DNA of 64,000 nt from Pseudanabaena yagii GIHE-NHR1 (GCF_012863495.1 NZ_JAAVJL010000001.1:3281501-3345500); one strand, 5' to 3'; positions 10,501 through 18,614 are shown, numbered from the stretch's first letter. Notes: a model not told the origin generated them from the letters alone. Numbers and translations are program-made.

Positions 10501-12006
10501 GTTGGCATAGCTTGGTAAGGGTACATGAGGATCAAATCCGAGAATGAGAAATTGCTGCTCTGACCAAGTACTAACACCTGTTGCTACTTCAAACTCCCAA
10601 CTACCGATCCTTGCAATGCGTTGAGCTTCTCTAAGATCTGCGGTTTTCTGAGCAACCTGTTGTTCTAAATCACGTTCGTAATTTAAACGCATTTGATCGG
10701 CATCATGGAGATCAATCATCATCTGATGTAGAGATTCTTTCAAAACCTGAACTTCTGTAATGCGCGTATCAGGGATGGTTTGCTCAAGGCGATTCTCTGA
10801 GAAAGACTTGGTAGCTTGAGTGAGATGCGATAGCGATCGCCCAATACGGCGAGATGTCCAAATCCCGAGACAGATTGAAGTTAACAGCGCTAGTCCACAT
10901 AACAAAAATGTATGCCGTAAGTTCGCCTGAATCTCTCCGATAAAATCGGACTCAGGAATTATCGTGACCACTTGCCAATCCAAACCATATTTGTCCTGAT
11001 AGGGAGTGATCTGCACAAATTTCCTTTGACCAGCAACCATTACATCTAGTTGTTGTGGCTCCTTCAGATTCTCAAAATTGCCAAATTGCTGAATTAATTG
11101 TTGAGAAACTTGCCTTATAATCTCATTTTGGCTATCTGTAGCATATAGGCGAGAAAACTTTCCATTTATCCTTTTCAATCCTGCTGATTCTGCAGCTACA
11201 GATGTCGCGACCATCTCCCCCGACTTCTCAATCACAAATATCTTTCCAGTAGGCGTAAATTTTAACTGCGTGAGCAACAAACTAATGTCTGAGAGGAAAT
11301 AATTAGCCGTAAATAAAGCAGAAAATTTTCCATTCGCATCATATACAGGAGCGATCGCCACTGTTTGCAACAAGGGAAGAATTCTGCCTAAAGATATTGA
11401 TGTCCATGCTTGTTTTCCCAGATTTTTCGCTTGTCTATACCAATCAATTGTGCGGAAGTCATCATTTACTTGGATAAACAATTGATTCGGCTTGCCTTGA
11501 TCATCAACCCTATAGTATCGACGCTGATTGGGAATAATCTCTTGAAAGAAAATAGTGCCAATGGGAAGGCTTTTACCTGTTGCTTTTTCCGCGAGCTGTT
11601 GCATTTCCTTTGAGTTAACTCGCAAGTATCCAATTGAGTTGCCATCATCACTCCAAAACCCATTGGCAGGAAGCGCTGGATCTAATACGAGCTGTTGCCA
11701 AAGTTGTTGTCGCAATTGTTCTTTATCATCAAGATTGAGGGTTCCTTGCTGCACCGCCAAATGATTAGCTCCTACAATCTGTTGAGATCGCTGTAAGTAA
11801 TTATTGAGTTGATCGCTAACCCTTCCTGAAGTTTGTCTCAGTAATTGACTGGCTAAATTTTCTACAGCCTGCTGTCCACTTTTATAGGACAAATAGCCTA
11901 CTAGTCCCACAATCCCAAAGGTTTGAACCACAAACGGCACTACCACCACCCATTGCAAAGAGATGTTAAAAAATGGCGATCGCTTTGGTTGCCGCTTGTC
12001 TATCAT
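7537..12006 (-). CDS. Multi-PAS hybrid sensor histidine kinase
   Basis: A 1489-residue membrane sensor. Order: TM helix (about 17-37), extracellular double-Cache-like region (to about 350), second TM helix (about 365-383), HAMP, a coiled coil, five PAS/PAC modules, HisKA with [14 protein letters not shown], and a HATPase domain with the N-box NLVGNAVKF and SDTGIGI. A C-terminal receiver follows, with LAEDN, phospho-acceptor MDVQMPEMNG and conserved Lys in YISKPI. All catalytic motifs are intact. No separate response regulator gene is adjacent, so the output partner is unknown. It is a paralogue of the kinase cut by the left edge, and repeated PAS modules within it resemble each other, which suggests internal duplication. 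Confidence 0.93.
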   Translation of the reverse strand: MIDKRQPKRSPFFNISLQWVVVVPFVVQTFGIVGLVGYLSYKSGQQAVENLASQLLRQTSGRVSDQLNNYLQRSQQIVGANHLAVQQGTLNLDDKEQLRQQLWQQLVLDPALPANGFWSDDGNSIGYLRVNSKEMQQLAEKATGKSLPIGTIFFQEIIPNQRRYYRVDDQGKPNQLFIQVNDDFRTIDWYRQAKNLGKQAWTSISLGRILPLLQTVAIAPVYDANGKFSALFTANYFLSDISLLLTQLKFTPTGKIFVIEKSGEMVATSVAAESAGLKRINGKFSRLYATDSQNEIIRQVSQQLIQQFGNFENLKEPQQLDVMVAGQRKFVQITPYQDKYGLDWQVVTIIPESDFIGEIQANLRHTFLLCGLALLTSICLGIWTSRRIGRSLSHLTQATKSFSENRLEQTIPDTRITEVQVLKESLHQMMIDLHDADQMRLNYERDLEQQVAQKTADLREAQRIARIGSWEFEVATGVSTWSEQQFLILGFDPHVPLPSYANFFDILPLEDQPKLRAAVEEAIANGTPYMVEHGIIRPDGSICHIISRGEAVYNEQGQVTKLVGTITDISDRKQAEIALQESETQLRNLFSGMKDYIFVLNGEGRYLKVAPTQANIESNANVKLNQTIHQHLPQQTAERFLEAIQQVLTTQKSIDLEYSLEIMGKERWFSTIVSPLDRESVLWVARNITDRKQAEIALQESEDRRQLALSLTNTGSWEFDVATGEAIWSGTHYRLMGLNPYELSSNYQTWRDRVHPEDLEWVEAAFNHALETHSLLDVEYRLLYPDGTLRWVLTKGQGIYNQDGQAEKMIGVMLDISDRKALEIALKDSETNLSDILNSATAIITRVEIKRDGTWNIKYVSRACEAISGYSPQELIDDQSLWFSSIYPEDWQSLGDQIYADIFNELGGTYTYRFRHKDGSLRWISQTNNSRWDPSLNVYVVTMLTSDVSDRKQLEQELTYSHDLRELLFNESTDALFLVDSHTSLIFDCNQQAIKLFEVDSKNQLLNIVGRILHKNDLTAQELAWINQEIAEKGFCNLEVEYVTFKGNYFWGDLLLKRIEFGERYFSLARIADITIRKQTEFALAEAKAAAEEATRAKSAFLANMSHEIRTPMNGVIGMTQLLETTELTEEQQDFVKTIADSGEALLAVINDILDFSKIESGMLTIEAREFVLQDLVKAVCDILRNQAIAKNIDLTYIIAPDVPTNVVGDRDRLRQVLLNLVGNAVKFTPQGQVSIAVEGHVIANKYELSFAVSDTGIGIKSDRIDQLFQPFTQVDTSISRQYGGTGLGLAISKRLVELMGGTIWFDSCGSIGGRPPSGWQPILSTQGSTFYFTIGISTNLESRKPPEALINKISKTLIDKSIAQKFPLHILLAEDNLVNQMVAGALLKKLGYQINVVNNGLEALQAVQQQDYDLILMDVQMPEMNGLTATRLIREYLNNQQNAKQVRIVAMTANAMVEDRQSCLEAGMDDYISKPINVQEIIRIISNV

Positions 12007-12020
12007 GTGACGACTATATC

Positions 12021-12135
12021 AAAGGAAAAAGGAAAAAGGAAAAGGGAAAAAATAATTACCAATCACCAATTACCAATTACCACAAGCTAAAAGCTACTAG
12101 CTTTTGGCTAATAGCTAAAAACTAATAGCCAAAAG
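12021..12135. repeat. Simple-sequence and short palindromic repeats
   Basis: A G2A5-type run (GGAAAAAGGAAAAAGG), then repeats of ACCAATTACC, then a nested palindrome built on AGCTAAAAGCT and TAGCTTTTGGCT. The same G2A5 run is found inside recN at about 39868-39896. It lies between the start of the hybrid kinase and the end of the permease gene. Confidence 0.7.
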
Positions 12136-13164
12136 CTAATAACGAATCCTCGGATCAATCCAAGCATTTACAATATCTACGAGAATACTGGCGATCGTGA
12201 CGATTATTGCGAAAAATACGACAATGCCTTGAACTACGGGATAGTCTCGCCCAACGATCGCTTCAAATAAACGATTGGCTAGCCCTGGCCAAGAAAATGT
12301 CACTTCCGTTAGCACCGCACCACCAAGCATCGAAGCAAGGGTCAAACCAAGGATCGTAACTACAGGAATCATGGCATTTTTTAACGCATGGTTAAACAAA
12401 ATCGCACTTGGTTTAATCCCTCTTGCCTTAGCTGCTTCCACATAGTCAGACTGCAAGGTTTGACGCAAATTGACGCGCACAATTCGCTCAAAAATCCCAC
12501 TAATGACAATTCCTAAACTGGTAGCTGGCAAGATCAGATATTGAATGCTTGTCCAAAAGTTTTTCCAATCAGATTTGAGCAAAGCATCAATTGTGTATAG
12601 CCCAAACACTTGAACAGGCGGATCGACGCTAGCAGGAAATCTTGTACCAATGGGCAACCAACCTAGTTGCACCGAGAACACTAATTGCAGGATCATCCCA
12701 ACCCAAAAAAGTGGTAAGGAATAAGTAATAATGCCAAACAATCGACCACCCACATCCCATTTGGTGTTTGGACGCAGAGCCGCAATAATTCCCACAGTCA
12801 GCCCCACTACTAAAGCCACAATCAGGGCATAAATTGCCAATTCTGCGGTTGCGGGGAAAAAGTTTTTAATAATTTGCCAAACGGTTTGCTCACGGGTGCT
12901 GATCGATTTGCCAAGGTTAAAATGCAGCAAATCCTGCATATAGCCCCAATATTGCGAAAAGAGAGAACCTGTCAGTCCTACTTGCTCACGCAAGGCAACC
13001 TTGACCTCTTCAGGAGCACGAGGACCTAAAATTGCGTCGATAGGATCACCAGGGGTTGCCCGCATTAACAGAAATACGACTGAGGCGATCGCCCATAGCA
13101 TAATCGGTGCAAGCAGTAATCGCGCCGTAATGTAGTAGAACAGTGCTTTGAGGCGACTAGACAT
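12136..13164 (-). CDS. DppB-type ABC transporter permease
   Basis: Inner-membrane permease (342 residues) of the dipeptide/oligopeptide/nickel family. The N-terminal helix is followed by the diagnostic RATPGDPIDAILGPRAPEEV stretch. There are about six TM helices, and the BPD-type cytoplasmic loop EAAKARGIKPSAILFNHALKNA would contact the ATPase. The C-terminus NAWIDPRIRY is typical. No binding protein, second permease or ATPase is next to it, so its partners must be encoded elsewhere. The substrate is inferred only at family level. Confidence 0.92.
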   Translation of the reverse strand: MSSRLKALFYYITARLLLAPIMLWAIASVVFLLMRATPGDPIDAILGPRAPEEVKVALREQVGLTGSLFSQYWGYMQDLLHFNLGKSISTREQTVWQIIKNFFPATAELAIYALIVALVVGLTVGIIAALRPNTKWDVGGRLFGIITYSLPLFWVGMILQLVFSVQLGWLPIGTRFPASVDPPVQVFGLYTIDALLKSDWKNFWTSIQYLILPATSLGIVISGIFERIVRVNLRQTLQSDYVEAAKARGIKPSAILFNHALKNAMIPVVTILGLTLASMLGGAVLTEVTFSWPGLANRLFEAIVGRDYPVVQGIVVFFAIIVTIASILVDIVNAWIDPRIRY

Positions 13165-13268
13165 AGACAGGTTTACTAGGTTCTTACTGGACTAAACAAA
13201 TTTCTTAACTATAGCGCTTTGCGCCATCTTCTAGAGATATTCATTTTGCCTAAGAGTTTTGCGGAACT

Positions 13269-13309
13269 AAATTTTTTGTGGCACGGCGAAGCCGTGCCAC
13301 AAAAAATTT
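13269..13309 (-). terminator. Hairpin terminator downstream of pfkA
   Basis: A 19-bp perfect stem (AAATTTTTTGTGGCACGGC, GAA loop) beginning 6 nt after the pfkA stop codon. Its A/T-rich outer arms supply a U-run on transcripts of either strand. Confidence 0.7.
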
Positions 13310-13315
13310 GATTCT

Positions 13316-14410
13316 TTAAAGAAGTTGTTCAATTTCGCCCACATAAGTTCCTAAACCGACTGCCGTGCGAACCAATGTTCCATGTACATCAACGGCGCTA
13401 TATTTGGCGATCGCATCGGCAATGGGTACATCGATCACTTCGCGGTTTACCCATGCCACCATGCGATCGTATTTCTTCTCTGCAATCAAATCCACAGCCG
13501 CTACACCAAAGGCTGCCCCCAAAATGCGATCGAGTGGTGATGGTGTACTTCCTCTCTGCACATGACCCAAGATCGTGACGCGGCTTTCTAACCCTGTGCG
13601 GGTACTGATCTGATCGCCTAAATACTGCCCAATACCTCCATAGAGGGTTTGTCCAAGGCTATTGGTATATTTCACAGGTTCACCCGTTGGCGTTTTCACA
13701 GCTTCAGCAACGACCATGGTACTAAAAGGGAATCCTCGCAGGGCGCGATTCATTAAGCGATCGCATACTTCATCCAAATCATAGGGAATCTCTGGGATCA
13801 ATACCACATGAGCGCCCCCTGCAATCCCTGCACTCACTGCAATATGTCCTGCATCACGACCCATCACTTCTAAGATCATCACGCGACTATGGCTGATGGC
13901 AGTATAAGTTAGGCGATCGAGCGCTTCTACAGCCACACTCACTGCCGTATTAAAGCCAATCGAATTCTCCGTTGCCCCCAAATCGTTATCAATAGTTTTC
14001 GGAACTGCGACTAGATTCATATTGCCCTGCTGCGCTAGCCGTCTCAAAATGGCTAAACTGCCATCGCCGCCAATTCCAATTAGGGCATCCAGACCCAGTT
14101 TATGGTAGCCATCAATCACTTCCTCAGAGCGATCGACTAAAGTTCCATCAGGCATCGGATAGGAGAAGGGATTCCCTTTATTTACTGTTCCCAAAATCGT
14201 ACCGCCATAGCGTAAAATCCCTGAGACCCTTTTCATATCAAGTAATTCCGCTTCTACGGGACGATTCAGCAATCCTTGAGTTGCACCTTTAATTCCATAA
14301 ATTTCTATATCATAGTCGCGAGCGCGGCGCACAACAGCCCGAATGACAGCATTGAGTCCACCACAGTCTCCACCACTGGTCAAAATACCAACACGCTTAG
14401 GCTTTGTCAT
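13316..14410 (-). CDS. pfkA: 6-phosphofructokinase
   Basis: Glycolytic enzyme phosphorylating fructose 6-phosphate, cytoplasmic, 364 residues. Motifs: the nucleotide-binding GGDCGGLNAVIRA, GIGGDGSLAIL, substrate-binding PKTIDND, and the later EVMGRDAGHIA and LGHVQRGSTP. Gly in GGDGS (E. coli position 104) points to ATP as donor. Lys in PKTIDND (position 124) is more usual in pyrophosphate enzymes; the mixed Gly/Lys pattern is known from ATP-using members of the longer PFK clade. It is a single gene with its own downstream hairpin. Confidence 0.93.
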   Translation of the reverse strand: MTKPKRVGILTSGGDCGGLNAVIRAVVRRARDYDIEIYGIKGATQGLLNRPVEAELLDMKRVSGILRYGGTILGTVNKGNPFSYPMPDGTLVDRSEEVIDGYHKLGLDALIGIGGDGSLAILRRLAQQGNMNLVAVPKTIDNDLGATENSIGFNTAVSVAVEALDRLTYTAISHSRVMILEVMGRDAGHIAVSAGIAGGAHVVLIPEIPYDLDEVCDRLMNRALRGFPFSTMVVAEAVKTPTGEPVKYTNSLGQTLYGGIGQYLGDQISTRTGLESRVTILGHVQRGSTPSPLDRILGAAFGVAAVDLIAEKKYDRMVAWVNREVIDVPIADAIAKYSAVDVHGTLVRTAVGLGTYVGEIEQLL

Positions 14411-14610
14411 AAATCTTCAGATTCTCAATTTCCAAAATGACCTCTTTAGGACTTACGTATCAATCACCAAATGTAGGGACAATTCATGAATTGCGTAAGC
14501 CTATCTATTATCACGACTTATCGCAACAAGATATGGTTTGGATTTTTGAATATTTGTGAACTTCCCTTAGCATTGCCTAGATTTCCTAACATAACAATTC
14601 TTAACCACAT

Positions 14611-14647
14611 AAATAAAGGCTCGGAGCAATGCTCCAAGCCTTTATTT
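14611..14647. repeat. Hairpin upstream of pfkA
   Basis: Inverted repeat AAATAAAGGCTCGGAGC against its near-complement with an AAT loop and one mismatch. It stands between ycf46 and pfkA, both on the reverse strand. On that strand the arm ends in UUUAUUU, so it may stop transcription before pfkA. Confidence 0.6.
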
Positions 14648-14650
14648 GTA

Positions 14651-14790
14651 CGATTTTCAAATGAATAAGTAACTGGGTGCAATTAAGTATAAAAAACCAA
14701 AACCTATGGCGCACGCGCAGCGTGCGCCATAGGTTTTGGTTCTGCTTTTTAATTATGCCTAGCTACTTATATACTCATTTGAAAATCGCG
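14651..14790. repeat. Dispersed repeat, family C copy 1
   Basis: The core hairpin (14697-14739) pairs CCAAAACCTATGGCGCACGC around a GCA loop. The core is bounded by AACTGGGTGCAATTAAG on the left and AATTATGCCTAGCTACTTAT on the right, which are imperfect inverted repeats. Further out, CGATTTTCAAATGA is repeated inverted near 14777-14790. The same arrangement recurs at 16451-16562 and, reversed, at 57927-58033. Confidence 0.72.
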
Positions 14791-14817
14791 ATAAATCATT
14801 CTCCATAAGAGTTTTGG

Positions 14818-14848
14818 ATTGTCATTTTGCCTATAGCAAAATGACAAT
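14818..14848. repeat. Hairpin downstream of ycf46
   Basis: A 13-bp perfect stem, ATTGTCATTTTGC, with a five-base loop, 11 nt past the ycf46 stop codon. It lacks a strong U-run, so it may stabilise the 3' end rather than terminate. Confidence 0.5.
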
Positions 14849-14858
14849 CGCTACATAA

Positions 14859-16352
14859 CTATCTAAATACATTTTGCCGTGAAGCTAATCTTGCCTTACC
14901 TGATGCAGCCCATTCTTGGAGGACTTGAATTTCCTGCTGAGCCGTTTGCGCTAATGGCACAATTTGGCTAGCCGCTTCGAGAATGTCATCGGTGGTGAAG
15001 TCACGATTTTGACTGAAGCCAATGTGCATCGCTTCGATTATGCCCTGCTCGATTTCTGCACCTGAAAAATCGGGTGTTTCATAGGCAAGGCGATCGATAT
15101 CGTAGGCACGAGTATTGTGAGGACGGTATTTGCCTAGATGCACAGCAAATATCTGCGATCGCTCTTCTTGGTTGGGCAAACCCACAAAGAAAACTTCATC
15201 GAATCGACCTTTACGCAAAAGTTCAGGGGGCAATGCACGAATATTATTTGCCGTAGCTACTACAAATACGGGCGAAGTCTTTTCCGCCATCCATGTTAAG
15301 AAGGTTCCAAAAACACGGTTAGTCGTTCCTGAATCACCTCGACCTTCAATACCTGAGAAGGCTTTATCGATTTCATCAATCCATAATACGCAGGGAGAGA
15401 GCGCTTCTGCTAGCTGAATCATTTGCCTTGTGCGGGATTCACTCTCGCCAACTAGTCCTGCAAATAGACGACCGACATCGAGACGTAATAGGGGCAAATG
15501 CCAATGGTGAGAAATTGCCTTTGCAGTGAGGGATTTGCCTGTACCCTGAATTCCTGCTAATAGCAAGCCTCTGGGATGGGGTAAGCCATACTTACGGGCG
15601 CGATCGCTAAAGGCTCCACCTCTCCTTAATAACCATTCCTTGAGATTATCCAAACCACCGATATCACTAATTTCTGTAGTTGATGGATAGAATTCTAGAA
15701 TCTGGGTTTGGCGAATACTTTGACGTTTTTCTTCGAGAATTAGTTCGACATCTTCGGGACGCAAGCAGTTATTTTCAGCGATCGCTTTAGCTAGGACTCG
15801 TCGGATTCTCTCTAGAGATAAACCTTGGCTCGCACGGACTAAATCATCGATCGCCTGTTTATTTAATTGCAGATCATTGCCTGAGTTCGTGGAATTAGCA
15901 ATTTGTTCAATTTCTATTTTCAGTTCGCTAGGATTGGGAAGTGGAAATTCAAGAATTGAGAAAAATTCACTGAGGCTATCGGGAATACTAATCTGTGAAG
16001 CAAGCACAATGATGTTTTGCGCTTCGCTTTTGAGTTTACGGGAAAGATTTTTGAGCTTACGGGCGATCGCCACATCATCGAGAAAGCGATCAAAATCTCG
16101 TAACACAAACACTGCACCCTTAGGGATTTTATCCACAAATTCTAAAGCTTGGAGAGGATTGCGTTTACCAGCACCCGCATCGGTGGGATTGGACTGATAT
16201 CCATCGACAAAATCCCAAATAAATACGCTACGACCGAGGGATTTTGCCACATTGGTAATCACGGCTTCGACCCGTTCCTCTTCGGCTGAAGGTATATAAA
16301 TCAAGGGATAACGGGCACGCAGGGTCAGATTTAATTCAGCTTCAAAATTCAT
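14859..16352 (-). CDS. ycf46: Ycf46-type AAA ATPase
   Basis: A 497-residue AAA protein of the family also encoded in plastid genomes of red-lineage algae. The N-terminal domain begins MNFEAELNLTLRARYPLIYI, typical of Ycf46. The AAA domain lies at about 255-400, with Walker A GIQGTGKS, Walker B CVLWIDEIDK, and the sensor/arginine-finger region VFVVATANNIRALPPELLRKGRFDEVFF. There is no TM helix or protease domain. The family has been linked to carbon or CO2-dependent physiology in cyanobacteria, but its exact function is unsettled. Confidence 0.9.
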   Translation of the reverse strand: MNFEAELNLTLRARYPLIYIPSAEEERVEAVITNVAKSLGRSVFIWDFVDGYQSNPTDAGAGKRNPLQALEFVDKIPKGAVFVLRDFDRFLDDVAIARKLKNLSRKLKSEAQNIIVLASQISIPDSLSEFFSILEFPLPNPSELKIEIEQIANSTNSGNDLQLNKQAIDDLVRASQGLSLERIRRVLAKAIAENNCLRPEDVELILEEKRQSIRQTQILEFYPSTTEISDIGGLDNLKEWLLRRGGAFSDRARKYGLPHPRGLLLAGIQGTGKSLTAKAISHHWHLPLLRLDVGRLFAGLVGESESRTRQMIQLAEALSPCVLWIDEIDKAFSGIEGRGDSGTTNRVFGTFLTWMAEKTSPVFVVATANNIRALPPELLRKGRFDEVFFVGLPNQEERSQIFAVHLGKYRPHNTRAYDIDRLAYETPDFSGAEIEQGIIEAMHIGFSQNRDFTTDDILEAASQIVPLAQTAQQEIQVLQEWAASGKARLASRQNVFR

Positions 16353-16450
16353 TGATCAGTAAGCCGTGAGTAAAATGCTAGAATATCTACAGCCTATAAT
16401 CTACAGCAAACTAAAGCAATAGGGGGAATAGCATTAGATCACGAATGGGT

Positions 16451-16562
16451 TCTATAAGTATCTGGGTGCAACTAAATATAAAATCCCAAAACCTGTGGCA
16501 CACGCGCAGCGTGCGCCACAGGTTTTGGTTCTGTTTTTTAATTACGCCTAGCTACTTAGTAT
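16451..16562. repeat. Dispersed repeat, family C copy 2
   Basis: ATCTGGGTGCAACTAAATAT, then the hairpin CCAAAACCTGTGGCACACGC (16486-16528, GCA loop), then AATTACGCCTAGCTACTTAG. It matches the 14651-14790 copy almost base for base outside the stem. Where the copies differ (TATGG versus TGTGG, paired with CCATA or CCACA) the stem changes on both sides, so pairing is conserved. Confidence 0.72.
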
Positions 16563-16592
16563 TTCTCAAAGAAATTCTTTGTAGATTTTTGG

Positions 16593-16633
16593 GTTTGTGG
16601 AAGCGCACCCCGAAGAGGTGCGCTTCCACAAAC
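16593..16633. repeat. GC-clamped intergenic hairpin
   Basis: A 17-bp perfect stem GTTTGTGGAAGCGCACC with a seven-base loop, in the spacer before the manganese riboswitch. It belongs to the general hairpin class of the window. Confidence 0.7.
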
Positions 16634-16696
16634 GCTTTAGGATTACTATATGCTCGGATGATAAAGTGGCTTTTGTGTAGTAAAATAGAGACTATA

Positions 16697-16868
16697 TGAA
16701 AGGGAGTAGCTACTGACAGCTAATTCTAAATCTAACTAAAATCTAAATAAGTTAGAGCTTAAATTAGTCAATAGTCAGTCCACTTGAGTCAACATACTGT
16801 CTTAGCCGACTGGTTCAAGTGACAAGTTTTATTTAGAAATTTCTAAAATCTTGGCAGCGAGACTTTCA
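16697..16868 (+). promoter_or_regulatory. yybP-ykoY manganese riboswitch
   Basis: The conserved landmarks are present in order. A P1 5' strand TGAAAG runs into the invariant GGGAGTAGCTACTG. Then come the GTCAACATACTGTCTTAG segment and GCAGCGAGACTTTCA, whose CTTTCA closes P1. The middle arm (CACTTGA with TTCAAGTG) also pairs. The RNA sits directly before a UPF0016 manganese exporter, a classical target of this Mn(II)-sensing class, where ligand binding would switch expression on. About 90 nt separate it from the likely start codon. That space contains further short stems (TCACA with TGTGA; GAGCTTG with CAAGCTC) that could be the expression platform. Confidence 0.88.
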
Positions 16869-16960
16869 CTGAGTTCACACCTGATGTGAGCTTGGTGAGG
16901 TCTTTGCACATCTCTTCAAGCTCGCTCAGGACTTTTCAAAACCTGAAGGAGTTTGCCAGA

Positions 16961-17623
16961 GTGCTAACCGCTTTTACAGCAAGTTTATTATTAATTACGA
17001 TTTCTGAATTAGGCGATAAAACTTTTTTTATCGCTGTGATTTTGGCAATGCGTCATTCTCACCGCACAGTATTTTCATCGGTGTTGGCAGCCCTTGCTTT
17101 GATGACCGTACTATCAGTTTTATTGGGACAAGCCGTTGCTTTGTTACCAAAAGTCTATACGCACTATGGAGCGATCGCCTTATTCCTGATCTTTGGTATC
17201 AAATTAATTTACGACGCTTCCAAGATGCCAGCAAAATCGGAGGAGGCAGTAGTCAACGAAGCCGAAGAAGCTGTAGATACTCAAAATTCCCATCACTCCA
17301 TTTCTAAATTACCTATTATCGGTAAATTTTTGAGTAGCATTGCCTCGCGCTATCCTTGGCTAGGAGTATGGACTCAAGCCTTTGTGATGACCTTTGTAGC
17401 GGAATGGGGTGATCGCACTCAAATTAGTACGATCGCTTTAGCGGCAGCCTATAATCCATTTTTTGTAACCCTCGGCGCGATTTTAGGTCATGCTATTTGC
17501 ACTGCGATCGCGGTGATAGGTGGTCGCTTAATTGCAGGCAGAATTTCTGAACGAGTGATTACAGCGATCGGGGGCGTTTTATTTATCATTTTTGGTATAA
17601 CTGCCTATTTTCAAGGAGTCTAG
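16961..17623 (+). CDS. mnx: UPF0016 (GDT1/TMEM165) manganese exporter
   Basis: Integral membrane cation exporter of about 220 residues in two homologous halves, each with the family signature: SELGDKT in the first and AEWGDRTQ in the second. There are about six TM helices and a soluble middle loop (EEAVVNEAEEAVDT). The cyanobacterial homologue Mnx moves manganese out of the cytoplasm, probably into the thylakoid lumen. A longer frame opens at GTG 16886, but GTG 16961 is preceded by AAGGAG at a 9-nt spacing and begins MLTAFTASLLLITISELGDK, as in the family. The riboswitch upstream supports manganese as the substrate. Confidence 0.9.
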   Translation: MLTAFTASLLLITISELGDKTFFIAVILAMRHSHRTVFSSVLAALALMTVLSVLLGQAVALLPKVYTHYGAIALFLIFGIKLIYDASKMPAKSEEAVVNEAEEAVDTQNSHHSISKLPIIGKFLSSIASRYPWLGVWTQAFVMTFVAEWGDRTQISTIALAAAYNPFFVTLGAILGHAICTAIAVIGGRLIAGRISERVITAIGGVLFIIFGITAYFQGV

Positions 17624-17705
17624 ACTTGAGAGAGTGGAATGGGGAGCTTTATGTTGCTCTCTACTTTGGTCTTGTAAGTTGCAATATTGCGTTTTCGTCA
17701 AAATT

Positions 17706-17759
17706 GAGTTACAGAAGTTTGGGAAACGCCTTCGGCGGGAAAACAAACTTCTGTAACTC
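17706..17759. repeat. Hairpin with nested small stem
   Basis: A 16-bp outer stem GAGTTACAGAAGTTTG enclosing a small GCC-TTC-GGC stem, between the manganese exporter and tlyA. It may end exporter transcripts, but no U-run follows. Confidence 0.6.
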
Positions 17760-17811
17760 GTCTGGGAAACGCTATAAAGTAGTTAGATATGTTAAGTGAG
17801 TTTGATCAGGT

Positions 17812-18609
17812 TTGAAAAAGCGTTTAGATGTTTTATTAGTTGACCTAGAGCTTGCACCATCACGGGAGCAGGCTCAAAAGTTTATTCGGGCTGGCTGGGT
17901 ACAGGTCAATCAACAGGTGATTGATAAACCGGGAACGGAAGTTAAGGAAGATGCGGCAATTTTGGTGAAGCAACAATCGCCTTTTGTGTCCCGTGGTGGT
18001 GAGAAGCTAGCGGGAGCCTTGGCTAAGTTTGGCATGGACTTACGTGATCGCACCTGCTTTGATGGTGGGATCTCAACGGGTGGATTTACGGACTGTATGC
18101 TCAAGCAGGGTGCGGCAAAGGTTTATGGCATTGATGTGGGCTATGGTCAGGTAGCTTGGGAAATCCGTAGTGATGAGAGGGTAGTATTGCGCGAGCGGAC
18201 TAATTTGCGGCATCTCACCCCCGATGATTTGTATGGTGATAGTGATATTGTTCCTGACTTTGCTGTTTTGGACTTGTCGTTTATTTCTCTAACTAAAATT
18301 TTGCCTGCGTTGTGGAATTTGTTGCGATCGCCCCGCGAAACTTTACTGCTTGTCAAACCACAATTTGAGGCAGGTAAAGGACAAGTGGGCAAAAATGGCA
18401 TTGTGCGCGAACCCAAAATTAGGGCTGAGGCTATCGCCAATGTTTTAGCCACTGCCCAAGGTTTAGGATGGCAATTTCAAGGTTTAATACCTTCACCAAT
18501 TCAAGGTCGCACGGGTAATTATGAATATTGGCTCTGGCTCAGTGAGCAATCTTCAGAAATCACTCCACCTAATTTTGATGAGATTCTTGAAATTACAACC
18601 TGTGTATAG
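17812..18609 (+). CDS. tlyA: TlyA-family rRNA 2'-O-methyltransferase
   Basis: A 265-residue protein with an N-terminal S4 RNA-binding domain (RLDVLLVDLELAPSREQAQ) and a C-terminal FtsJ/RrmJ-like SAM methyltransferase domain. The SAM loop is DGGISTGGFTDCMLKQGA, and the catalytic-region segments VLDLSFISLTKILPAL and LVKPQFEAGKGQVGKNG follow. The family methylates ribose in 16S and/or 23S rRNA; the haemolysin name is historical. The start is TTG at 17812, the only in-frame initiator after the stop at 17803. The SAM loop normally reads D-V-G-A-S, here D-G-G-I-S, a mild deviation. Confidence 0.88.
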   Translation: MKKRLDVLLVDLELAPSREQAQKFIRAGWVQVNQQVIDKPGTEVKEDAAILVKQQSPFVSRGGEKLAGALAKFGMDLRDRTCFDGGISTGGFTDCMLKQGAAKVYGIDVGYGQVAWEIRSDERVVLRERTNLRHLTPDDLYGDSDIVPDFAVLDLSFISLTKILPALWNLLRSPRETLLLVKPQFEAGKGQVGKNGIVREPKIRAEAIANVLATAQGLGWQFQGLIPSPIQGRTGNYEYWLWLSEQSSEITPPNFDEILEITTCV

Positions 18610-18614
18610 TCAAG

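Noticed and set aside
16886-16960. Longer N-terminus of the manganese exporter from GTG 16886
   Set aside because: The extra 25 residues are not hydrophobic or family-like and have no ribosome-binding site, while GTG 16961 has AAGGAG at good spacing.
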